Assembly: GCF_900107635.1 (NCBI RefSeq)
Contig: NZ_FNRD01000017.1
Coordinates: 1-49,434 of the forward strand
Direction of reading: 5' to 3'
From: Flavobacterium gillisiae
Lineage (GTDB): Bacteria > Bacteroidota > Bacteroidia > Flavobacteriales > Flavobacteriaceae
DNA length: 49,434 nt
Shown here: one piece after another, positions 7,899 to 17,100 of the stretch
How the letters are laid out: each line of letters opens with the position of its first letter
Numbering within the stretch: the first letter of the stretch is position 1
Notes under the pieces: generated by a model
Database searches by the model: none
What the model saw: the letters and a program-made list of their open reading frames with translations, nothing else
What the model was told of the DNA's origin: nothing
Made by a program: the position numbers and the translations under genes

Positions 7899-10800
7899 AT
7901 GAGTTTATCTACATTAAGCATAAAAAGACCGGTAATGACCATTGTTATGAATTTGACAATTGTCTTATTTGGTATTATAGGATACACCTATCTTGGCGTT
8001 CGTGAATTTCCCTCGATAGATCCGGCACAAGTTTCCATCAGAACCAATTATACGGGTGCTAACTCGGATATTATTGAGTCTCAAATAACCGAACCGCTTG
8101 AAAAAGCCATAAATTCCATTGACGGAATTAGGAATATTACCTCTTCCAGTTCTCAGGGAAGCAGTTCGATTACGGTAGAATTCAACTTGGATAAAGATCT
8201 TGAAGAAGCCGCAAATGATGTTCGTGACAAAGTATCGCAAGCCATCAGAAGCTTACCGCAGGATATTGATGCACCGCCTGTTGTTTCTAAGGCTGATGCC
8301 AATAGTGATGCGATTATTTCGATGACGGTACAAAGTGATACCAGAAGTCAACTGGAATTGAGTGATTATGCAGAAAATGTGATTTCGCAACGTCTTGAAA
8401 CGATTCCTGGTGTAAGTGGTGTTCAAATTTGGGGACAAAAAAGATACGCTATGCGCTTGTGGATTGACCCTGTAAAACTAGCTTCTTACGGACTCACTGT
8501 TGCTGAGGTAAGAACAGCCCTTGGCAAACAAAATGTCGAATTACCATCTGGAAAATTGACGGGTGCCAATACGGAACTAACTGTAAAAACCGTTGGAAAC
8601 TTATCTACCGCCGAAGAATTTAATAACATCATCATACGTTCTGAAGGAGAAAAAATAGTGCGTTTAAGCGATATTGGCTCTGCCGTTCTTGGTCCAGAAA
8701 ATATTGAAACTAAGTTAAGTCAGTCTGGATTACCTTTAGTGGGTCTGGCTATTGTTCCTCGTCCCGGAGCCAATTATCTAGATATTTCAAAATCGTTTTA
8801 CGAGCAATTTGAAGCCTTAAAGAAAGATCTTCCCAAAGACATCAAATTAAATATCGCGCTTGACAATACTATTTTTGTAAAAAAATCAGTACTTGAAGTA
8901 GCGGAAACATTGGGAATATCGATATTCTTAGTTATTCTAATTATCTATTTATTCTTTAGAGATTGGGCGATTGCTTTTAGACCCTTAATTGACATTCCTG
9001 TTTCATTAATCGCGACCTTTTTTATCATGTGGTTGTTTGGTTTTTCTATTAACGTATTAACCTTGTTGGCGATTGTTCTGGCTACTGGTTTAGTTGTCGA
9101 TGACGGAATCGTAGTTACTGAAAATATCTTTAAAAAAGTAGAAGAAGGCATGACGCCTATTGAAGCTGCGATCAAAGGCTCTAACGAAATATTTTTTGCC
9201 GTAATCTCTATTTCTATTACACTGGCAGCCGTATTCCTACCCGTTATATTTCTCGAAGGATTTGTGGGACGTTTATTTAGGGAATTTGGAGTCGTCATAG
9301 GTGCTGCCGTTTTAATTTCGGCTTTTGTTTCCTTGACATTAACGCCAATGTTGAATGCGTATTTAATGAAAGGTGGTGAACAAAAAAAATCTAAATTCTA
9401 TATTTTAACCGAACCTTATTTCCAAAAATTAAACAGTAATTATGCAGATGCATTAGAGCGATTTATGGCTAAGAAATGGTGGAGTTTCCCTATTCTATTC
9501 GCTTGTTTTGCCTTGATTTTTGTCTTTTATAATTTACTTCAAAAAGAAACGGCACCTTATGATGACCGCAGCTCTTTGATATTAAGAATAACTGCCCCAG
9601 AAGGTTCTAGCTACGAATATACAGATCGTTTCATGCAAGAGATTTCTAAATTAGTTGACGACTCTATCCCCGAGAAAAAAGTCAGTTTAGTGGTTACATC
9701 GCCTGGATTTGGATCTTCTTCCGTAAATAGTGGTTTTGTACGTTTGTCACTAAAAGAACCTGGCGAAAGAAAGTTATCTCAAGAAGAAATTGCAGACAAA
9801 CTGACCAAATGGACCAAACAATATCCAAATGCTAAAACATCTGTTACACAACAACCCACCATTTCTGTCAACAGACGAGGTGGCTTACCAATACAATTCA
9901 TTATTCAAACTCAAAATTTCAGTAAGTTAGAAGAGAAAATTCCTTTGTTTATGGACGAAGTGGATAACGATCCTACTTTTTCTATGTCTGATGTAAATTT
10001 AAAATTCAACAAACCAGAGCTTAACGTTACTATTGATCGTGAAAAAGCAGAGAGCTTAGGAATATCGGTTATTGATATTGCACAAACGTTGCAACTATCC
10101 TTAAGTGGACAACGTTTTGGTTATTTCATGAAAAAAGGAAAACAATACCAAGTAATTGGACAATTTGAGCAACAAGATCGCTCAAAGCCATTGGATTTAA
10201 CATCGATGTATGTCAAAAACAATAAGGGTGATCTAATTCAAATGGACAACATTGTGAGTATTGAAGAGCAAAGCAAGCCACCACAGTTGTATCACAACAA
10301 CCGATTCATGGCAGCTACCGTTTCTGCGGGTCTTGCTCCAGGGAAAAGTATCAATGACGGAATTGAAGCAATGGAAAAAATCAAAACTAAAGTCCTTGAT
10401 GATACTTTCACCACTGATCTAGGAGGAGAATCCAGAGATTTTGTCGAAAGTAGTTCTAATACTTCTTTTGCCTTCGGATTGGCTTTACTATTGATATTTT
10501 TAATTCTTGCCGCACAGTTTGAAAGTTTTATTGATCCATTTATCATTATTTTAACCGTTCCTATGGCCGTTGCAGGGGCATTATTCTCCTTGTGGTTATT
10601 TGATCAAACTTGGAATATCTTTAGCCAAATTGGAACCGTAATGTTGATTGGATTAGTAACTAAAAATGGAATTTTAATTGTAGAATTTGCCAACCAACTC
10701 CGAGAACAAGGAAAACCGAAACTGGAAGCCATTCTCGAAGCTTCAGAAGCACGTTTAAGACCTATTTTAATGACTAGTTTGGCGATTTCACTTGGAGCAT

Positions 10801-10994
10801 TGCCTATTGCCATGTCGCTTGGAGCTGCATCTACCAGTAGAATTGGTATGGGAGTTGTTATTGTAGGCGGAACTATCTTTTCTTTGGTTCTAACCTTATT
10901 TGTTATTCCTGCACTTTATTTTATGTGGTCTAAAGCTAAAAAACACTATCCTGAATTTGACCACATTGAAGAATATGAAAATGAAAGTAACTAA
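7899..10994 (+). CDS. RND multidrug efflux pump, HAE-1-type permease
   Basis: This 1031-residue inner-membrane transporter has the 12-helix, two-large-loop layout of AcrB/MexB-like pumps. It opens with the typical STLSIKRPVMTIVMN segment. The proton-relay Asp pair is present at D401-D402 in LVVDDGIVVTEN, equivalent to D407-D408 of AcrB, and the matching lysine is K922 in TKNGILIVEF. Gly-rich GLVTKNG and the C-terminal helix pair are intact. It exports amphipathic compounds in exchange for protons, working with the adaptor upstream and the TolC channel downstream. The gene is complete, and the TolC start lies at or just before its stop codon. Confidence 0.95.
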   Translation: MSLSTLSIKRPVMTIVMNLTIVLFGIIGYTYLGVREFPSIDPAQVSIRTNYTGANSDIIESQITEPLEKAINSIDGIRNITSSSSQGSSSITVEFNLDKDLEEAANDVRDKVSQAIRSLPQDIDAPPVVSKADANSDAIISMTVQSDTRSQLELSDYAENVISQRLETIPGVSGVQIWGQKRYAMRLWIDPVKLASYGLTVAEVRTALGKQNVELPSGKLTGANTELTVKTVGNLSTAEEFNNIIIRSEGEKIVRLSDIGSAVLGPENIETKLSQSGLPLVGLAIVPRPGANYLDISKSFYEQFEALKKDLPKDIKLNIALDNTIFVKKSVLEVAETLGISIFLVILIIYLFFRDWAIAFRPLIDIPVSLIATFFIMWLFGFSINVLTLLAIVLATGLVVDDGIVVTENIFKKVEEGMTPIEAAIKGSNEIFFAVISISITLAAVFLPVIFLEGFVGRLFREFGVVIGAAVLISAFVSLTLTPMLNAYLMKGGEQKKSKFYILTEPYFQKLNSNYADALERFMAKKWWSFPILFACFALIFVFYNLLQKETAPYDDRSSLILRITAPEGSSYEYTDRFMQEISKLVDDSIPEKKVSLVVTSPGFGSSSVNSGFVRLSLKEPGERKLSQEEIADKLTKWTKQYPNAKTSVTQQPTISVNRRGGLPIQFIIQTQNFSKLEEKIPLFMDEVDNDPTFSMSDVNLKFNKPELNVTIDREKAESLGISVIDIAQTLQLSLSGQRFGYFMKKGKQYQVIGQFEQQDRSKPLDLTSMYVKNNKGDLIQMDNIVSIEEQSKPPQLYHNNRFMAATVSAGLAPGKSINDGIEAMEKIKTKVLDDTFTTDLGGESRDFVESSSNTSFAFGLALLLIFLILAAQFESFIDPFIIILTVPMAVAGALFSLWLFDQTWNIFSQIGTVMLIGLVTKNGILIVEFANQLREQGKPKLEAILEASEARLRPILMTSLAISLGALPIAMSLGAASTSRIGMGVVIVGGTIFSLVLTLFVIPALYFMWSKAKKHYPEFDHIEEYENESN

Positions 10995-10998
10995 TACT

Positions 10999-12309
10999 AT
11001 GACAACTAAAATACTACTTCAAAGTCTGTTGATTTTCTTTTTGTGTGTTCTACAAGGAAATGCTCAGGAATTATTAACGCTGAAAGATGCGGTACAAATT
11101 GCTTTAGAGAACAATTACGAAATTAAGATTGCCGAAAACAATTTAAAAATTGATGAAAGTAATGTCACTCCTGGAAATGCGGGAATGTTACCTAATGCAA
11201 CAGCCTCAATTGTAAATAACAACAACATTCAAAATCTTTCTCAAACCCGTGCTGATGGAACAATAAACAGCCTTGATAATGCCAAAAGCAATAGCTTGAA
11301 CTATGGGTTGAGTTTAGGATGGACTATTTTTGATGGCTTTAGAATGTTTGCTATGAGAGACCAACTTAGTGAGTTACAAAAACTAGGAGAGAATCAATTG
11401 AAACTTACGATTATTACAAAAATAAGCGATGTTCAAGCCGCCTACTTTGATTTGGTACAACAGCAGCAGCAATTATCCGCGCTAGACAGTACACTTGTAA
11501 TTTCAAATCAACGAGTAAGTTTGGCACAAAACAGATTTACCATTGGAAAAGCATCTAGATTAGAAGTTCTGAATGCCCAAGTAGATATCAATACCGATAA
11601 AGTAAGCTTGTTAAGGCAAAAAGAAATGTATGCTAATGCTAAAGTTTTATTGAATCAAATTCTAGCCAGAGACCTTACCGCTGATTTTAAAGTAGCTGAA
11701 GTCTTTACAATGGAAAAACAATTGGATTTTACGGAGTTGAAAGTATTGGCAGAAAAACAAAATCCAGAAGTAGAAGCCCTAATAATCAATAAAAGAATAG
11801 CCGAATTAGAACTTAAAAAAATAAAATCCGGTCGCTACCCTACCGTCAAAGTAAATACGGGCTACAATTTTACTGATACGCAGTCAAGCCTTGGCTTTAC
11901 AACACAATCGGCTGCTAGAGGACTTAATTATGGTTTTAGCGCTTCTTTAAATCTGTTTGATGGCTTTGCACAAAAACGCAATGAGAAGATTGCAGCCTTA
12001 CAGATTGATAATTCTAGTATCCAAATTGAGCAACAGAGCCTAGCACTTCACGCACAACTAGCAACCGCATATCAAACCTATACAACAAACTTGGAATTAA
12101 TTCAACTAGAAGAAAAAAATGAGGCTATTGCCAAGCAGAATCTAGATATTACCTTAGATAAATTCCGTATTGGAACAATAACCACACTAGAATTTAGAAC
12201 TGCACAATTGAATTATGTGAATGCCACCGTGCGATATAGCAATTCACAATTTCAAGCAAAATTATCAGAAATTGCATTACGAGAACTTGCCGGTAACTTA
12301 AATTTTTAA
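10999..12309 (+). CDS. TolC-family outer membrane efflux channel
   Basis: I chose the ATG at 10999, 4 bases after the pump stop, giving a 436-residue protein that starts MTTKILLQSLLIFFLCV. Its signal peptide ends about QGNA before QE. An in-frame ATG at 10981, overlapping the pump gene, is also possible and only lengthens the signal peptide by six residues. The mature part shows two internally similar halves of outer membrane efflux protein repeats, with long coiled-coil helices and LGWTIFDGF and LNLFDGFAQKR strand-turn motifs at matching positions. The end, KLSEIALRELAGNLNF, is a typical flavobacterial TolC terminus. It forms the outer-membrane exit duct of the pump encoded upstream. Confidence 0.92.
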   Translation: MTTKILLQSLLIFFLCVLQGNAQELLTLKDAVQIALENNYEIKIAENNLKIDESNVTPGNAGMLPNATASIVNNNNIQNLSQTRADGTINSLDNAKSNSLNYGLSLGWTIFDGFRMFAMRDQLSELQKLGENQLKLTIITKISDVQAAYFDLVQQQQQLSALDSTLVISNQRVSLAQNRFTIGKASRLEVLNAQVDINTDKVSLLRQKEMYANAKVLLNQILARDLTADFKVAEVFTMEKQLDFTELKVLAEKQNPEVEALIINKRIAELELKKIKSGRYPTVKVNTGYNFTDTQSSLGFTTQSAARGLNYGFSASLNLFDGFAQKRNEKIAALQIDNSSIQIEQQSLALHAQLATAYQTYTTNLELIQLEEKNEAIAKQNLDITLDKFRIGTITTLEFRTAQLNYVNATVRYSNSQFQAKLSEIALRELAGNLNF

Positions 12310-12357
12310 ATGTTCCCATGTTATTCAACGAAGCATATTAATTTGTCTTTTAATTGA

Positions 12358-12407
12358 TTGTAATTACTTTGTAGAACTTACTCGAATATTCTACAAAGTA
12401 ATTACAA
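12358..12407. repeat. Long perfect hairpin after the efflux operon
   Basis: A perfect 19-bp inverted repeat occupies 12358-12376 and 12389-12407 around a 12-base loop. The stem is A+T-rich, and only A-rich sequence follows on the plus strand. It lies 48 bases beyond the TolC stop and 10 bases before the terminator at 12417. The function is uncertain; an RNA 3'-end stabiliser or a mobile-element relic are both possible. Confidence 0.6.
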
Positions 12408-12416
12408 AAATATCAT

Positions 12417-12460
12417 AACTCAGCTTATATCAAATGATATAAGCTGAGTTATTTATTTAT
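12417..12460 (+). terminator. Intrinsic terminator of the RND operon
   Basis: A perfect 16-bp stem, AACTCAGCTTATATCA (12417-12432) with its complement at 12435-12450, is followed by ATTTATTTAT. It closes the efflux operon. The remaining part of the 414-base gap before the next gene, 12461-12723, is very A+T-rich and holds nothing else I can name apart from the presumed promoter of the lipoprotein gene. Confidence 0.75.
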
Positions 12461-12723
12461 AATACTAACTCCAATAACACTTACTATAATTGTTAAAAAC
12501 AATATAATAATCACACGCATTTACCAATTTAACTATAAAATACTGAAATATTTGTAAAAACATACACTTTATCGTTAAAAATAAGATTTCATCGACTATA
12601 TTATTTTTCTGACTAATTATATTCTAATATTTGTGAAAATTAAAATAAAAAAAACATTTTAATTTCATTTACAAATAGTACAAATCGCTTTTAATTTTTT
12701 AACAATCCCAAATTTCATCTATT

Positions 12724-13617
12724 ATGAAAAAAATTATCTTAACACTTGCAATGGGTATCCTCTTAATGAGCTGTAGTAATGAACCTATTGCATTAGAAAC
12801 AAGTACAACTGCCAAGGTGGTACCAACTTCTAAAACTTTGATTACCGCAAGCACTACAATGCCAAGTTCAGGTTACTCATTATCTACTTATGAAAGTTGT
12901 ACTACCAATTGTATTGCTGCGGAAAGTAGTACCTATTTCGAAAAAACAGATTCTAAAATTGTTTCTTGGGGAGGCCTTAACAATGACAAATTTTCAAAAA
13001 CAATTTATATCAAATATTTTAACACTAGAACTGAATTCAAATTATTGGTTCTTAGCACAGAAAAATTTGCTGATCTTGTAATCAATGGAGCTTCTGTAGG
13101 AATAGGTGCTGCTGCAAACACATGGGGAGAGTATTCTATTCCACTTGAAAGCGGTTGGAAAGCATGTGATACTAAAAGTATTCACTTACAAGTTGCAGGA
13201 GATGGTCCACAAGGTGTATTTGATATTAATTATGGTCTTGTAGGTATGTGCGCTAGCGGTTGTGAAACTGTATTTTCAGGAAAAGCAATTTCTTGTGGTA
13301 CTTCTCGTGAAGTTGAATATACATTCACTTCTAAAGAAGCTATTTCTAATTTAAAAATTCAAGGTGGGTTAACAAACTTTACTGGTGCAAATGCTACTGT
13401 AACCGTAACAGGTGGTACTTTAAACGCATCTCAAAGAACTCCTGGAGGAAGCTCTAACCGCGTAATCACAGTGGAAGGAAGTGTTGATGCATGTGAAAAA
13501 ATTACAATCAACATCAAATGGGATTCAAGTAATTCAGGTGGAGTTATAACTGGAAGCTGGTCTGCAAGCGGAACAGGGATTACAGTAGATGAAATTTTAG
13601 GATTAGAGTGTCGCTAA
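12724..13617 (+). CDS. Cysteine-rich lipoprotein of unknown function
   Basis: This 297-residue protein starts with a lipoprotein signal (MKKIILTLAMGILLMSC, lipidated C17). The Ser/Thr-rich linker runs to about residue 52. The rest looks like two beta-sandwich units: about 55-175 ending in GLVGMC, and about 178-297 beginning SGCETVFSGK and ending GLECR. Besides C17 there are eight cysteines in a roughly paired pattern (SCTTNC, KACD, MCASGC, SCGT, DACEK, LECR), so disulphides are likely outside the cytoplasm. I do not recognise the family. It has its own terminator, lies between two TolC-like 3' ends, and its codon use resembles the neighbours. An acquired or lineage-specific surface protein is possible. 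Confidence 0.75.
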   Translation: MKKIILTLAMGILLMSCSNEPIALETSTTAKVVPTSKTLITASTTMPSSGYSLSTYESCTTNCIAAESSTYFEKTDSKIVSWGGLNNDKFSKTIYIKYFNTRTEFKLLVLSTEKFADLVINGASVGIGAAANTWGEYSIPLESGWKACDTKSIHLQVAGDGPQGVFDINYGLVGMCASGCETVFSGKAISCGTSREVEYTFTSKEAISNLKIQGGLTNFTGANATVTVTGGTLNASQRTPGGSSNRVITVEGSVDACEKITINIKWDSSNSGGVITGSWSASGTGITVDEILGLECR

Positions 13618-13633
13618 TAAAAGTAAATTATAT

Positions 13634-13665
13634 AAAAAAAAAGAGAGCAATTGCTCTCTTTTTTT
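13634..13665 (+). terminator. Intrinsic terminator after the lipoprotein gene
   Basis: The palindromic core GAGAGCAATTGCTCTC is flanked by A-tracts on the left and T-tracts on the right, so it can work in both directions. It lies 17 bases after the lipoprotein stop. Confidence 0.85.
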
Positions 13666-14014
13666 ATAAAGTATTTTGAGAAAAAAATATTCGATACTAA
13701 AACTTAAAATACTTGAAAATAATTCGCATAAAGCGTACAAATGTTTTTTCAGAACAACATAATTAATCCTCGAAACTCTTATGGACTATAATAACAGAAT
13801 TAGTACTCTAAAAAAATTTAACTAAGTCATTATCTTACTGTAACCACGCAAGGACAGCACCTTCGCTGATAGTGAGTCGATTCATGGTTTGATTACACAA
13901 TCTTCTAATAGGGGATTTACAGCTTTAAACCTTCTTTACATCTGTTTTAAAGTCACATTAGAATTTATAAACTCAAAAATGAATTACAAAAATCCCATAA
14001 TAAGGTTCTGCAGT

Positions 14015-14080
14015 AGTCAACGTCCGGAAAAGTTATCAGGAATTGCTTTACGAGAATTAATAGAGATTATTAATTTTTAA
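14015..14080 (+). pseudogene. Remnant of a second TolC-family gene (3' end only)
   Basis: In one frame this stretch encodes PEKLSGIALRELIEIINF followed by TAA. The intact TolC gene ends AKLSEIALRELAGNLNF followed by TAA at 12309. The shared KLS-x-IALREL and NF-stop, plus identical ATTTTTAAAT at the stop codon, are hard to explain by chance. No TolC-like coding can be read upstream of about 14015, so only the last 20 or so codons survive. The gap from 13666 to 14014 otherwise holds no gene I can recognise. The remnant ends 28 bases before the bestrophin-like gene. Confidence 0.6.
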
Positions 14081-14108
14081 ATTAAATTTGTAGAAATATT
14101 TATTCTAA

Positions 14109-14966
14109 ATGATTTCATACAACCCAAAAGATTGGATTACTTTTATTTTTCGTTTTCATAAAGCCGATACTTTCCGTCAACTGATTCCAATGATGATTTT
14201 CATCGGAACATATTCGGCTTGTATTGCCTATCTAGAAATCGAATATTGGAATTTACCCGAAGACAGTCACGTGAAAAATATTTCTATAATGCATGGAATG
14301 TTGGGTTTTGTTATTTCTTTATTACTTGTTTTCAGAACTAATACTGCCTATGATCGTTGGTGGGAAGGCCGAAAGATTTGGGGGAGTTTAGTAAACAACA
14401 GCCGAAATCTAGCAATTAAGCTTTCGGTTATTTTAAAAGAAGATAAAGACAGAGTTTTTTTTCGAAAAATAATACCTAGTTATGCATCAATTTTAAATAA
14501 ACATTTAAAAGATGAGGAAACTGGCAAACAGCTATTTGATGATATTGTATTAGAGCATCATAAACACAGGCCTAACCAAGTTGCTAAAATGTTATTTCAA
14601 AGAGTCAATGAACTTTACACCACAAACAAAATCACTGGAGACCAGCTTATAATATTGAATCATGAAGTGCAATCCTTCACTGATATTTGCGGTGCTTGTG
14701 AACGTATAAAAAACACGCCAATCCCATACTCTTACAGTGCTTTTATTAAGAAATTCATCTTCTTTTATGTAATGACATTGCCTTTTGGATATGTTTTTAA
14801 TTTAGGTTATTATGTAATTCCTGTGGTTGTATTTATCTTTTATGTTTTAGCCAGTTTAGAGTTGATTGCTGAGGAAATTGAAGATCCGTTTGGGAATGAC
14901 GCTAATGACTTACCCACAAAAAAAATAGCCGAAAATATCAAAAGGCACGTAGAGGAGTTACTTTAA
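14109..14966 (+). CDS. Bestrophin-family channel protein
   Basis: This 285-residue protein matches the bacterial bestrophin (YneE/RFP-TM) family. An N-terminal WITFIFRFHKADTFRQL amphipathic segment leads to two membrane spans near 28-45 and 58-78. The hallmark RTNTAYDRWWEGRKIWG (about 79-95) follows, then a cytoplasmic helical domain, CGACERIKNTPIPYSY near 197-212, and C-terminal spans with ELIAEEIEDPFGNDANDLP. Family members are pentameric ion channels; a Klebsiella homologue conducts cations, while animal ones conduct chloride. It appears monocistronic. The terminus of a decayed TolC-like gene lies just upstream, so it may once have sat behind an efflux cluster. Confidence 0.92.
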   Translation: MISYNPKDWITFIFRFHKADTFRQLIPMMIFIGTYSACIAYLEIEYWNLPEDSHVKNISIMHGMLGFVISLLLVFRTNTAYDRWWEGRKIWGSLVNNSRNLAIKLSVILKEDKDRVFFRKIIPSYASILNKHLKDEETGKQLFDDIVLEHHKHRPNQVAKMLFQRVNELYTTNKITGDQLIILNHEVQSFTDICGACERIKNTPIPYSYSAFIKKFIFFYVMTLPFGYVFNLGYYVIPVVVFIFYVLASLELIAEEIEDPFGNDANDLPTKKIAENIKRHVEELL

Positions 14967-15469
14967 AATTTGTTCGTTTTTCAATTTAAGTTTGTTTACT
15001 GATTTTTATTAGAATGTTTTTGATCTAAAGAAAATAATGAATAAATTGTGATTAGAATATTTTACCTTTTATCAAGTTTACAGCTTATCTTACTACGGAA
15101 GTACTTTCTATTTATAAACTAACTCTAAGGATCGGAGCAAATTCAAGTCTCTAAACATATCCGGTCAAGAAAACAATTTTCTCATTACCATCAGACAAAA
15201 AATTAAGTTAAACACCAACTTTAATCACATGAATATATCAACATATTTAAAATATAATTCGAAAAAAAATACCATTTACTAAGCCTTTTTTAAGCTTTCT
15301 ATAGCCTCGCGCTTTTAAATACTTTTCTTCAAAAACCACTAAATTGTTATTTAATTCTATTATATTTACGATATAACACTGTTAAATGGCTAAAATACGT
15401 GTTGAATTTCACATTTATTTAAATATCAATTCTACGTATTTAGTTTTCTATTAATTAAAACCAACAATT
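14967..15469. other. Gene-free interval, 503 bases
   Basis: No open frame with coding character and no strong hairpin is visible. The right part contains TATATTTAC at 15361, one mismatch from a -7 box, which could serve the DUF1059 gene at 15470. The sequence is strongly A+T-rich. Confidence 0.5.
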
Positions 15470-15712
15470 ATGAAAACAATGACTTGTAAACAACTTGGAG
15501 GAGCATGTGAAGAACAATTCCATGGTAACACTTTTGAGGAAATAGCAGAATTGAGTAAAAACCACGCTCTGGAAATGATTCAAAAAAACGATGATGCTCA
15601 TAGTAAAGCAATGAGAGAGATGCAAGAATTAATGCACTTCCCACAAGGTATGAATGCATGGTACGAAAACAAACGAAAAACATTTGATTGTCTACCCAAA
15701 TCCGAAAACTAA
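15470..15712 (+). CDS. Small DUF1059-like protein
   Basis: This 80-residue protein begins MKTMTCKQLGGACEEQFHGN. A CxxLGGxC-type start with a following FEEIAELSKNHALEMI helix is the pattern of the DUF1059 family of small cytoplasmic proteins. C6 and C13 could bind a metal, which is inference. The middle (AHSKAMREMQELM) is predicted helical and the last 20 residues look extended. The gene stands alone, with about 500 bases without genes on each side. An overlapping frame on the other strand (15468-15683) is a shadow. Function is unknown, and I see no operon partner. Confidence 0.75.
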   Translation: MKTMTCKQLGGACEEQFHGNTFEEIAELSKNHALEMIQKNDDAHSKAMREMQELMHFPQGMNAWYENKRKTFDCLPKSEN

Positions 15713-16149
15713 TCCCTTACCAATTATCCACTCGTAAGTATCAAGTACGATCTTATTTGCATGAATAATCATAGCCTATGCAAGATCACTTGCAAATCTA
15801 AAGGTGCCGCAACTTTTGTAAGCTTTCCGTTATAGTGCTTTTTACCAAAAATAAGAAGACCTATCATCAGATCAAGAATCAAAATTAGGTGCCACTTTCT
15901 AATGAGTAATATGATTTAATGTGTATACAGACAGTAGTAAAACCCACATTTTTCGTAAAAACTTAAGTAGGACAACTATTTACTAAATTAATTTGCGAAT
16001 TTGTGGTACTTTTTATAATGTACATTGCAATATACATACTCTAGGCTGACAGAATTTTTAAATTTACATTCTTTATAACAAGCCATAGTAAACTAAAATT
16101 ATATCCTTTTTAACAAAGTAAGATTTAACTAATTGGTTTATTTTCATTA
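15713..16149. other. Gene-free interval, 437 bases
   Basis: There is no coding frame I can support. A hairpin can form between GATCTT...GCAT (15749-15762, with a 4-base bulge) and ATGCAAGATC (15778-15787), but no T-tract follows. The right end holds the upstream region of the AraC-type gene. Confidence 0.45.
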
Positions 16150-16175
16150 AGTTTATAACTCTTTCTTTATAAACT
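16150..16175. promoter_or_regulatory. Inverted repeat at the start of the AraC-type gene
   Basis: Perfect 9-bp arms, AGTTTATAA (16150-16158) and TTATAAACT (16167-16175), flank CTCTTTCT. The right arm ends 6 bases before the ATG at 16182, so the site could be an operator for autoregulation or a hairpin that hides the start region. Confidence 0.5.
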
Positions 16176-16181
16176 ACTTCT

Positions 16182-17099
16182 ATGAATCGCAACTACATCA
16201 ATCCTCCTAATTTATCGAGCGAAAAATCATTAAAAACCTTAGTTGAAAATAGAACGGTTTACAATTTGAATCATTGTGAATTAAATCTGTTTGAAACTTA
16301 CAAAGAATCACAATTAGTGCCTTTGAAGTTTAATGATTTGGTAGTAACCAGTATGTTGCGAGGAAAGAAAGTAATGCATCTTTTTGATGATCCTGGTTTT
16401 GAATACTTACCTGGTGAAACTGTAGTTATTCCTTCTAATGTAGAAATGAAAATTGACTTCCCTGAAGCCACAAAAAACAATCCTACCCAATGTCTGGCTT
16501 TGGCGATAGACCAGCAAAAAATAAATGATACATTGCATTTTTTAAATGATCGTTATCCTAAAGAAGGTAATAGCCAGTTTTGGCATTTAAACTACCAAAA
16601 TTACTATTTCTACAACAATGTCGAGTTAGCTACAACCATAAATAAATTAATAAAAGAATGTATGAGTACATCTGTTACTAAGGATGTATTGGCTGATTTG
16701 ACGTTACAAGAATTACTTATTAGAATTGTACAAACTCAAACTGCTAAATCTATCGAGGACGGACTTTATACTGATCCTAATAGTCCAATAACACAAGTAT
16801 TGGAGTACATTCGAGTAAATATCCGAGAAAACATAAGTCTTAAAAACTTGAGTGAGAAAGCTTGCATGAGTACAACCTCTTTTTATCGTTTTTTCAAGAG
16901 AGAATTAGGCATGACGCCAATAGAATTTGTTATTAGAGAAAAAATAAAATGTGCAAAGCAGTTATTGAAAAATCCGGCAATCCAAATTAATGAAGTATGT
17001 CATTTGTCTGGATTTGAAGACAGTAATTACTTCATTCGTTTGTTTAAAAAGCACGAAGGCATTACACCAAAGCAATACCAATTGTTATACGTGAATTAG
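16182..17099 (+). CDS. AraC-family transcriptional regulator
   Basis: This 305-residue protein has an N-terminal cupin-like sensor half (about 25-190, with LPGETVVIPSNVEM near 77-90). Its C-terminal AraC DNA-binding half (about 203-303) carries helix-turn-helix one at SLKNLSEKACMSTTSFYRFF and helix two around NEVCHLSGFEDSNYFIRLFK, ending in GITPKQYQ. Regulators of this kind commonly control aldehyde or alcohol dehydrogenase genes. Here the gene is convergent with the dehydrogenase operon, with one base between stop codons, so control of that operon is a reasonable inference. A perfect inverted repeat directly before its start codon may mediate autoregulation. Confidence 0.9.
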   Translation: MNRNYINPPNLSSEKSLKTLVENRTVYNLNHCELNLFETYKESQLVPLKFNDLVVTSMLRGKKVMHLFDDPGFEYLPGETVVIPSNVEMKIDFPEATKNNPTQCLALAIDQQKINDTLHFLNDRYPKEGNSQFWHLNYQNYYFYNNVELATTINKLIKECMSTSVTKDVLADLTLQELLIRIVQTQTAKSIEDGLYTDPNSPITQVLEYIRVNIRENISLKNLSEKACMSTTSFYRFFKRELGMTPIEFVIREKIKCAKQLLKNPAIQINEVCHLSGFEDSNYFIRLFKKHEGITPKQYQLLYVN

Positions 17100-17100
17100 C

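Noticed and set aside
8945..9298. 117-codon minus-strand frame inside the RND pump gene
   Set aside because: A shadow of a strongly conserved coding region on the other strand; similar frames inside recG, lon, glgB and others were dropped for the same reason.
13889..14080. 63-codon plus-strand frame before the bestrophin gene
   Set aside because: Only its last 20 or so codons have meaning, as a TolC terminus. The front part shows no coding character, so I list a remnant and not a gene.
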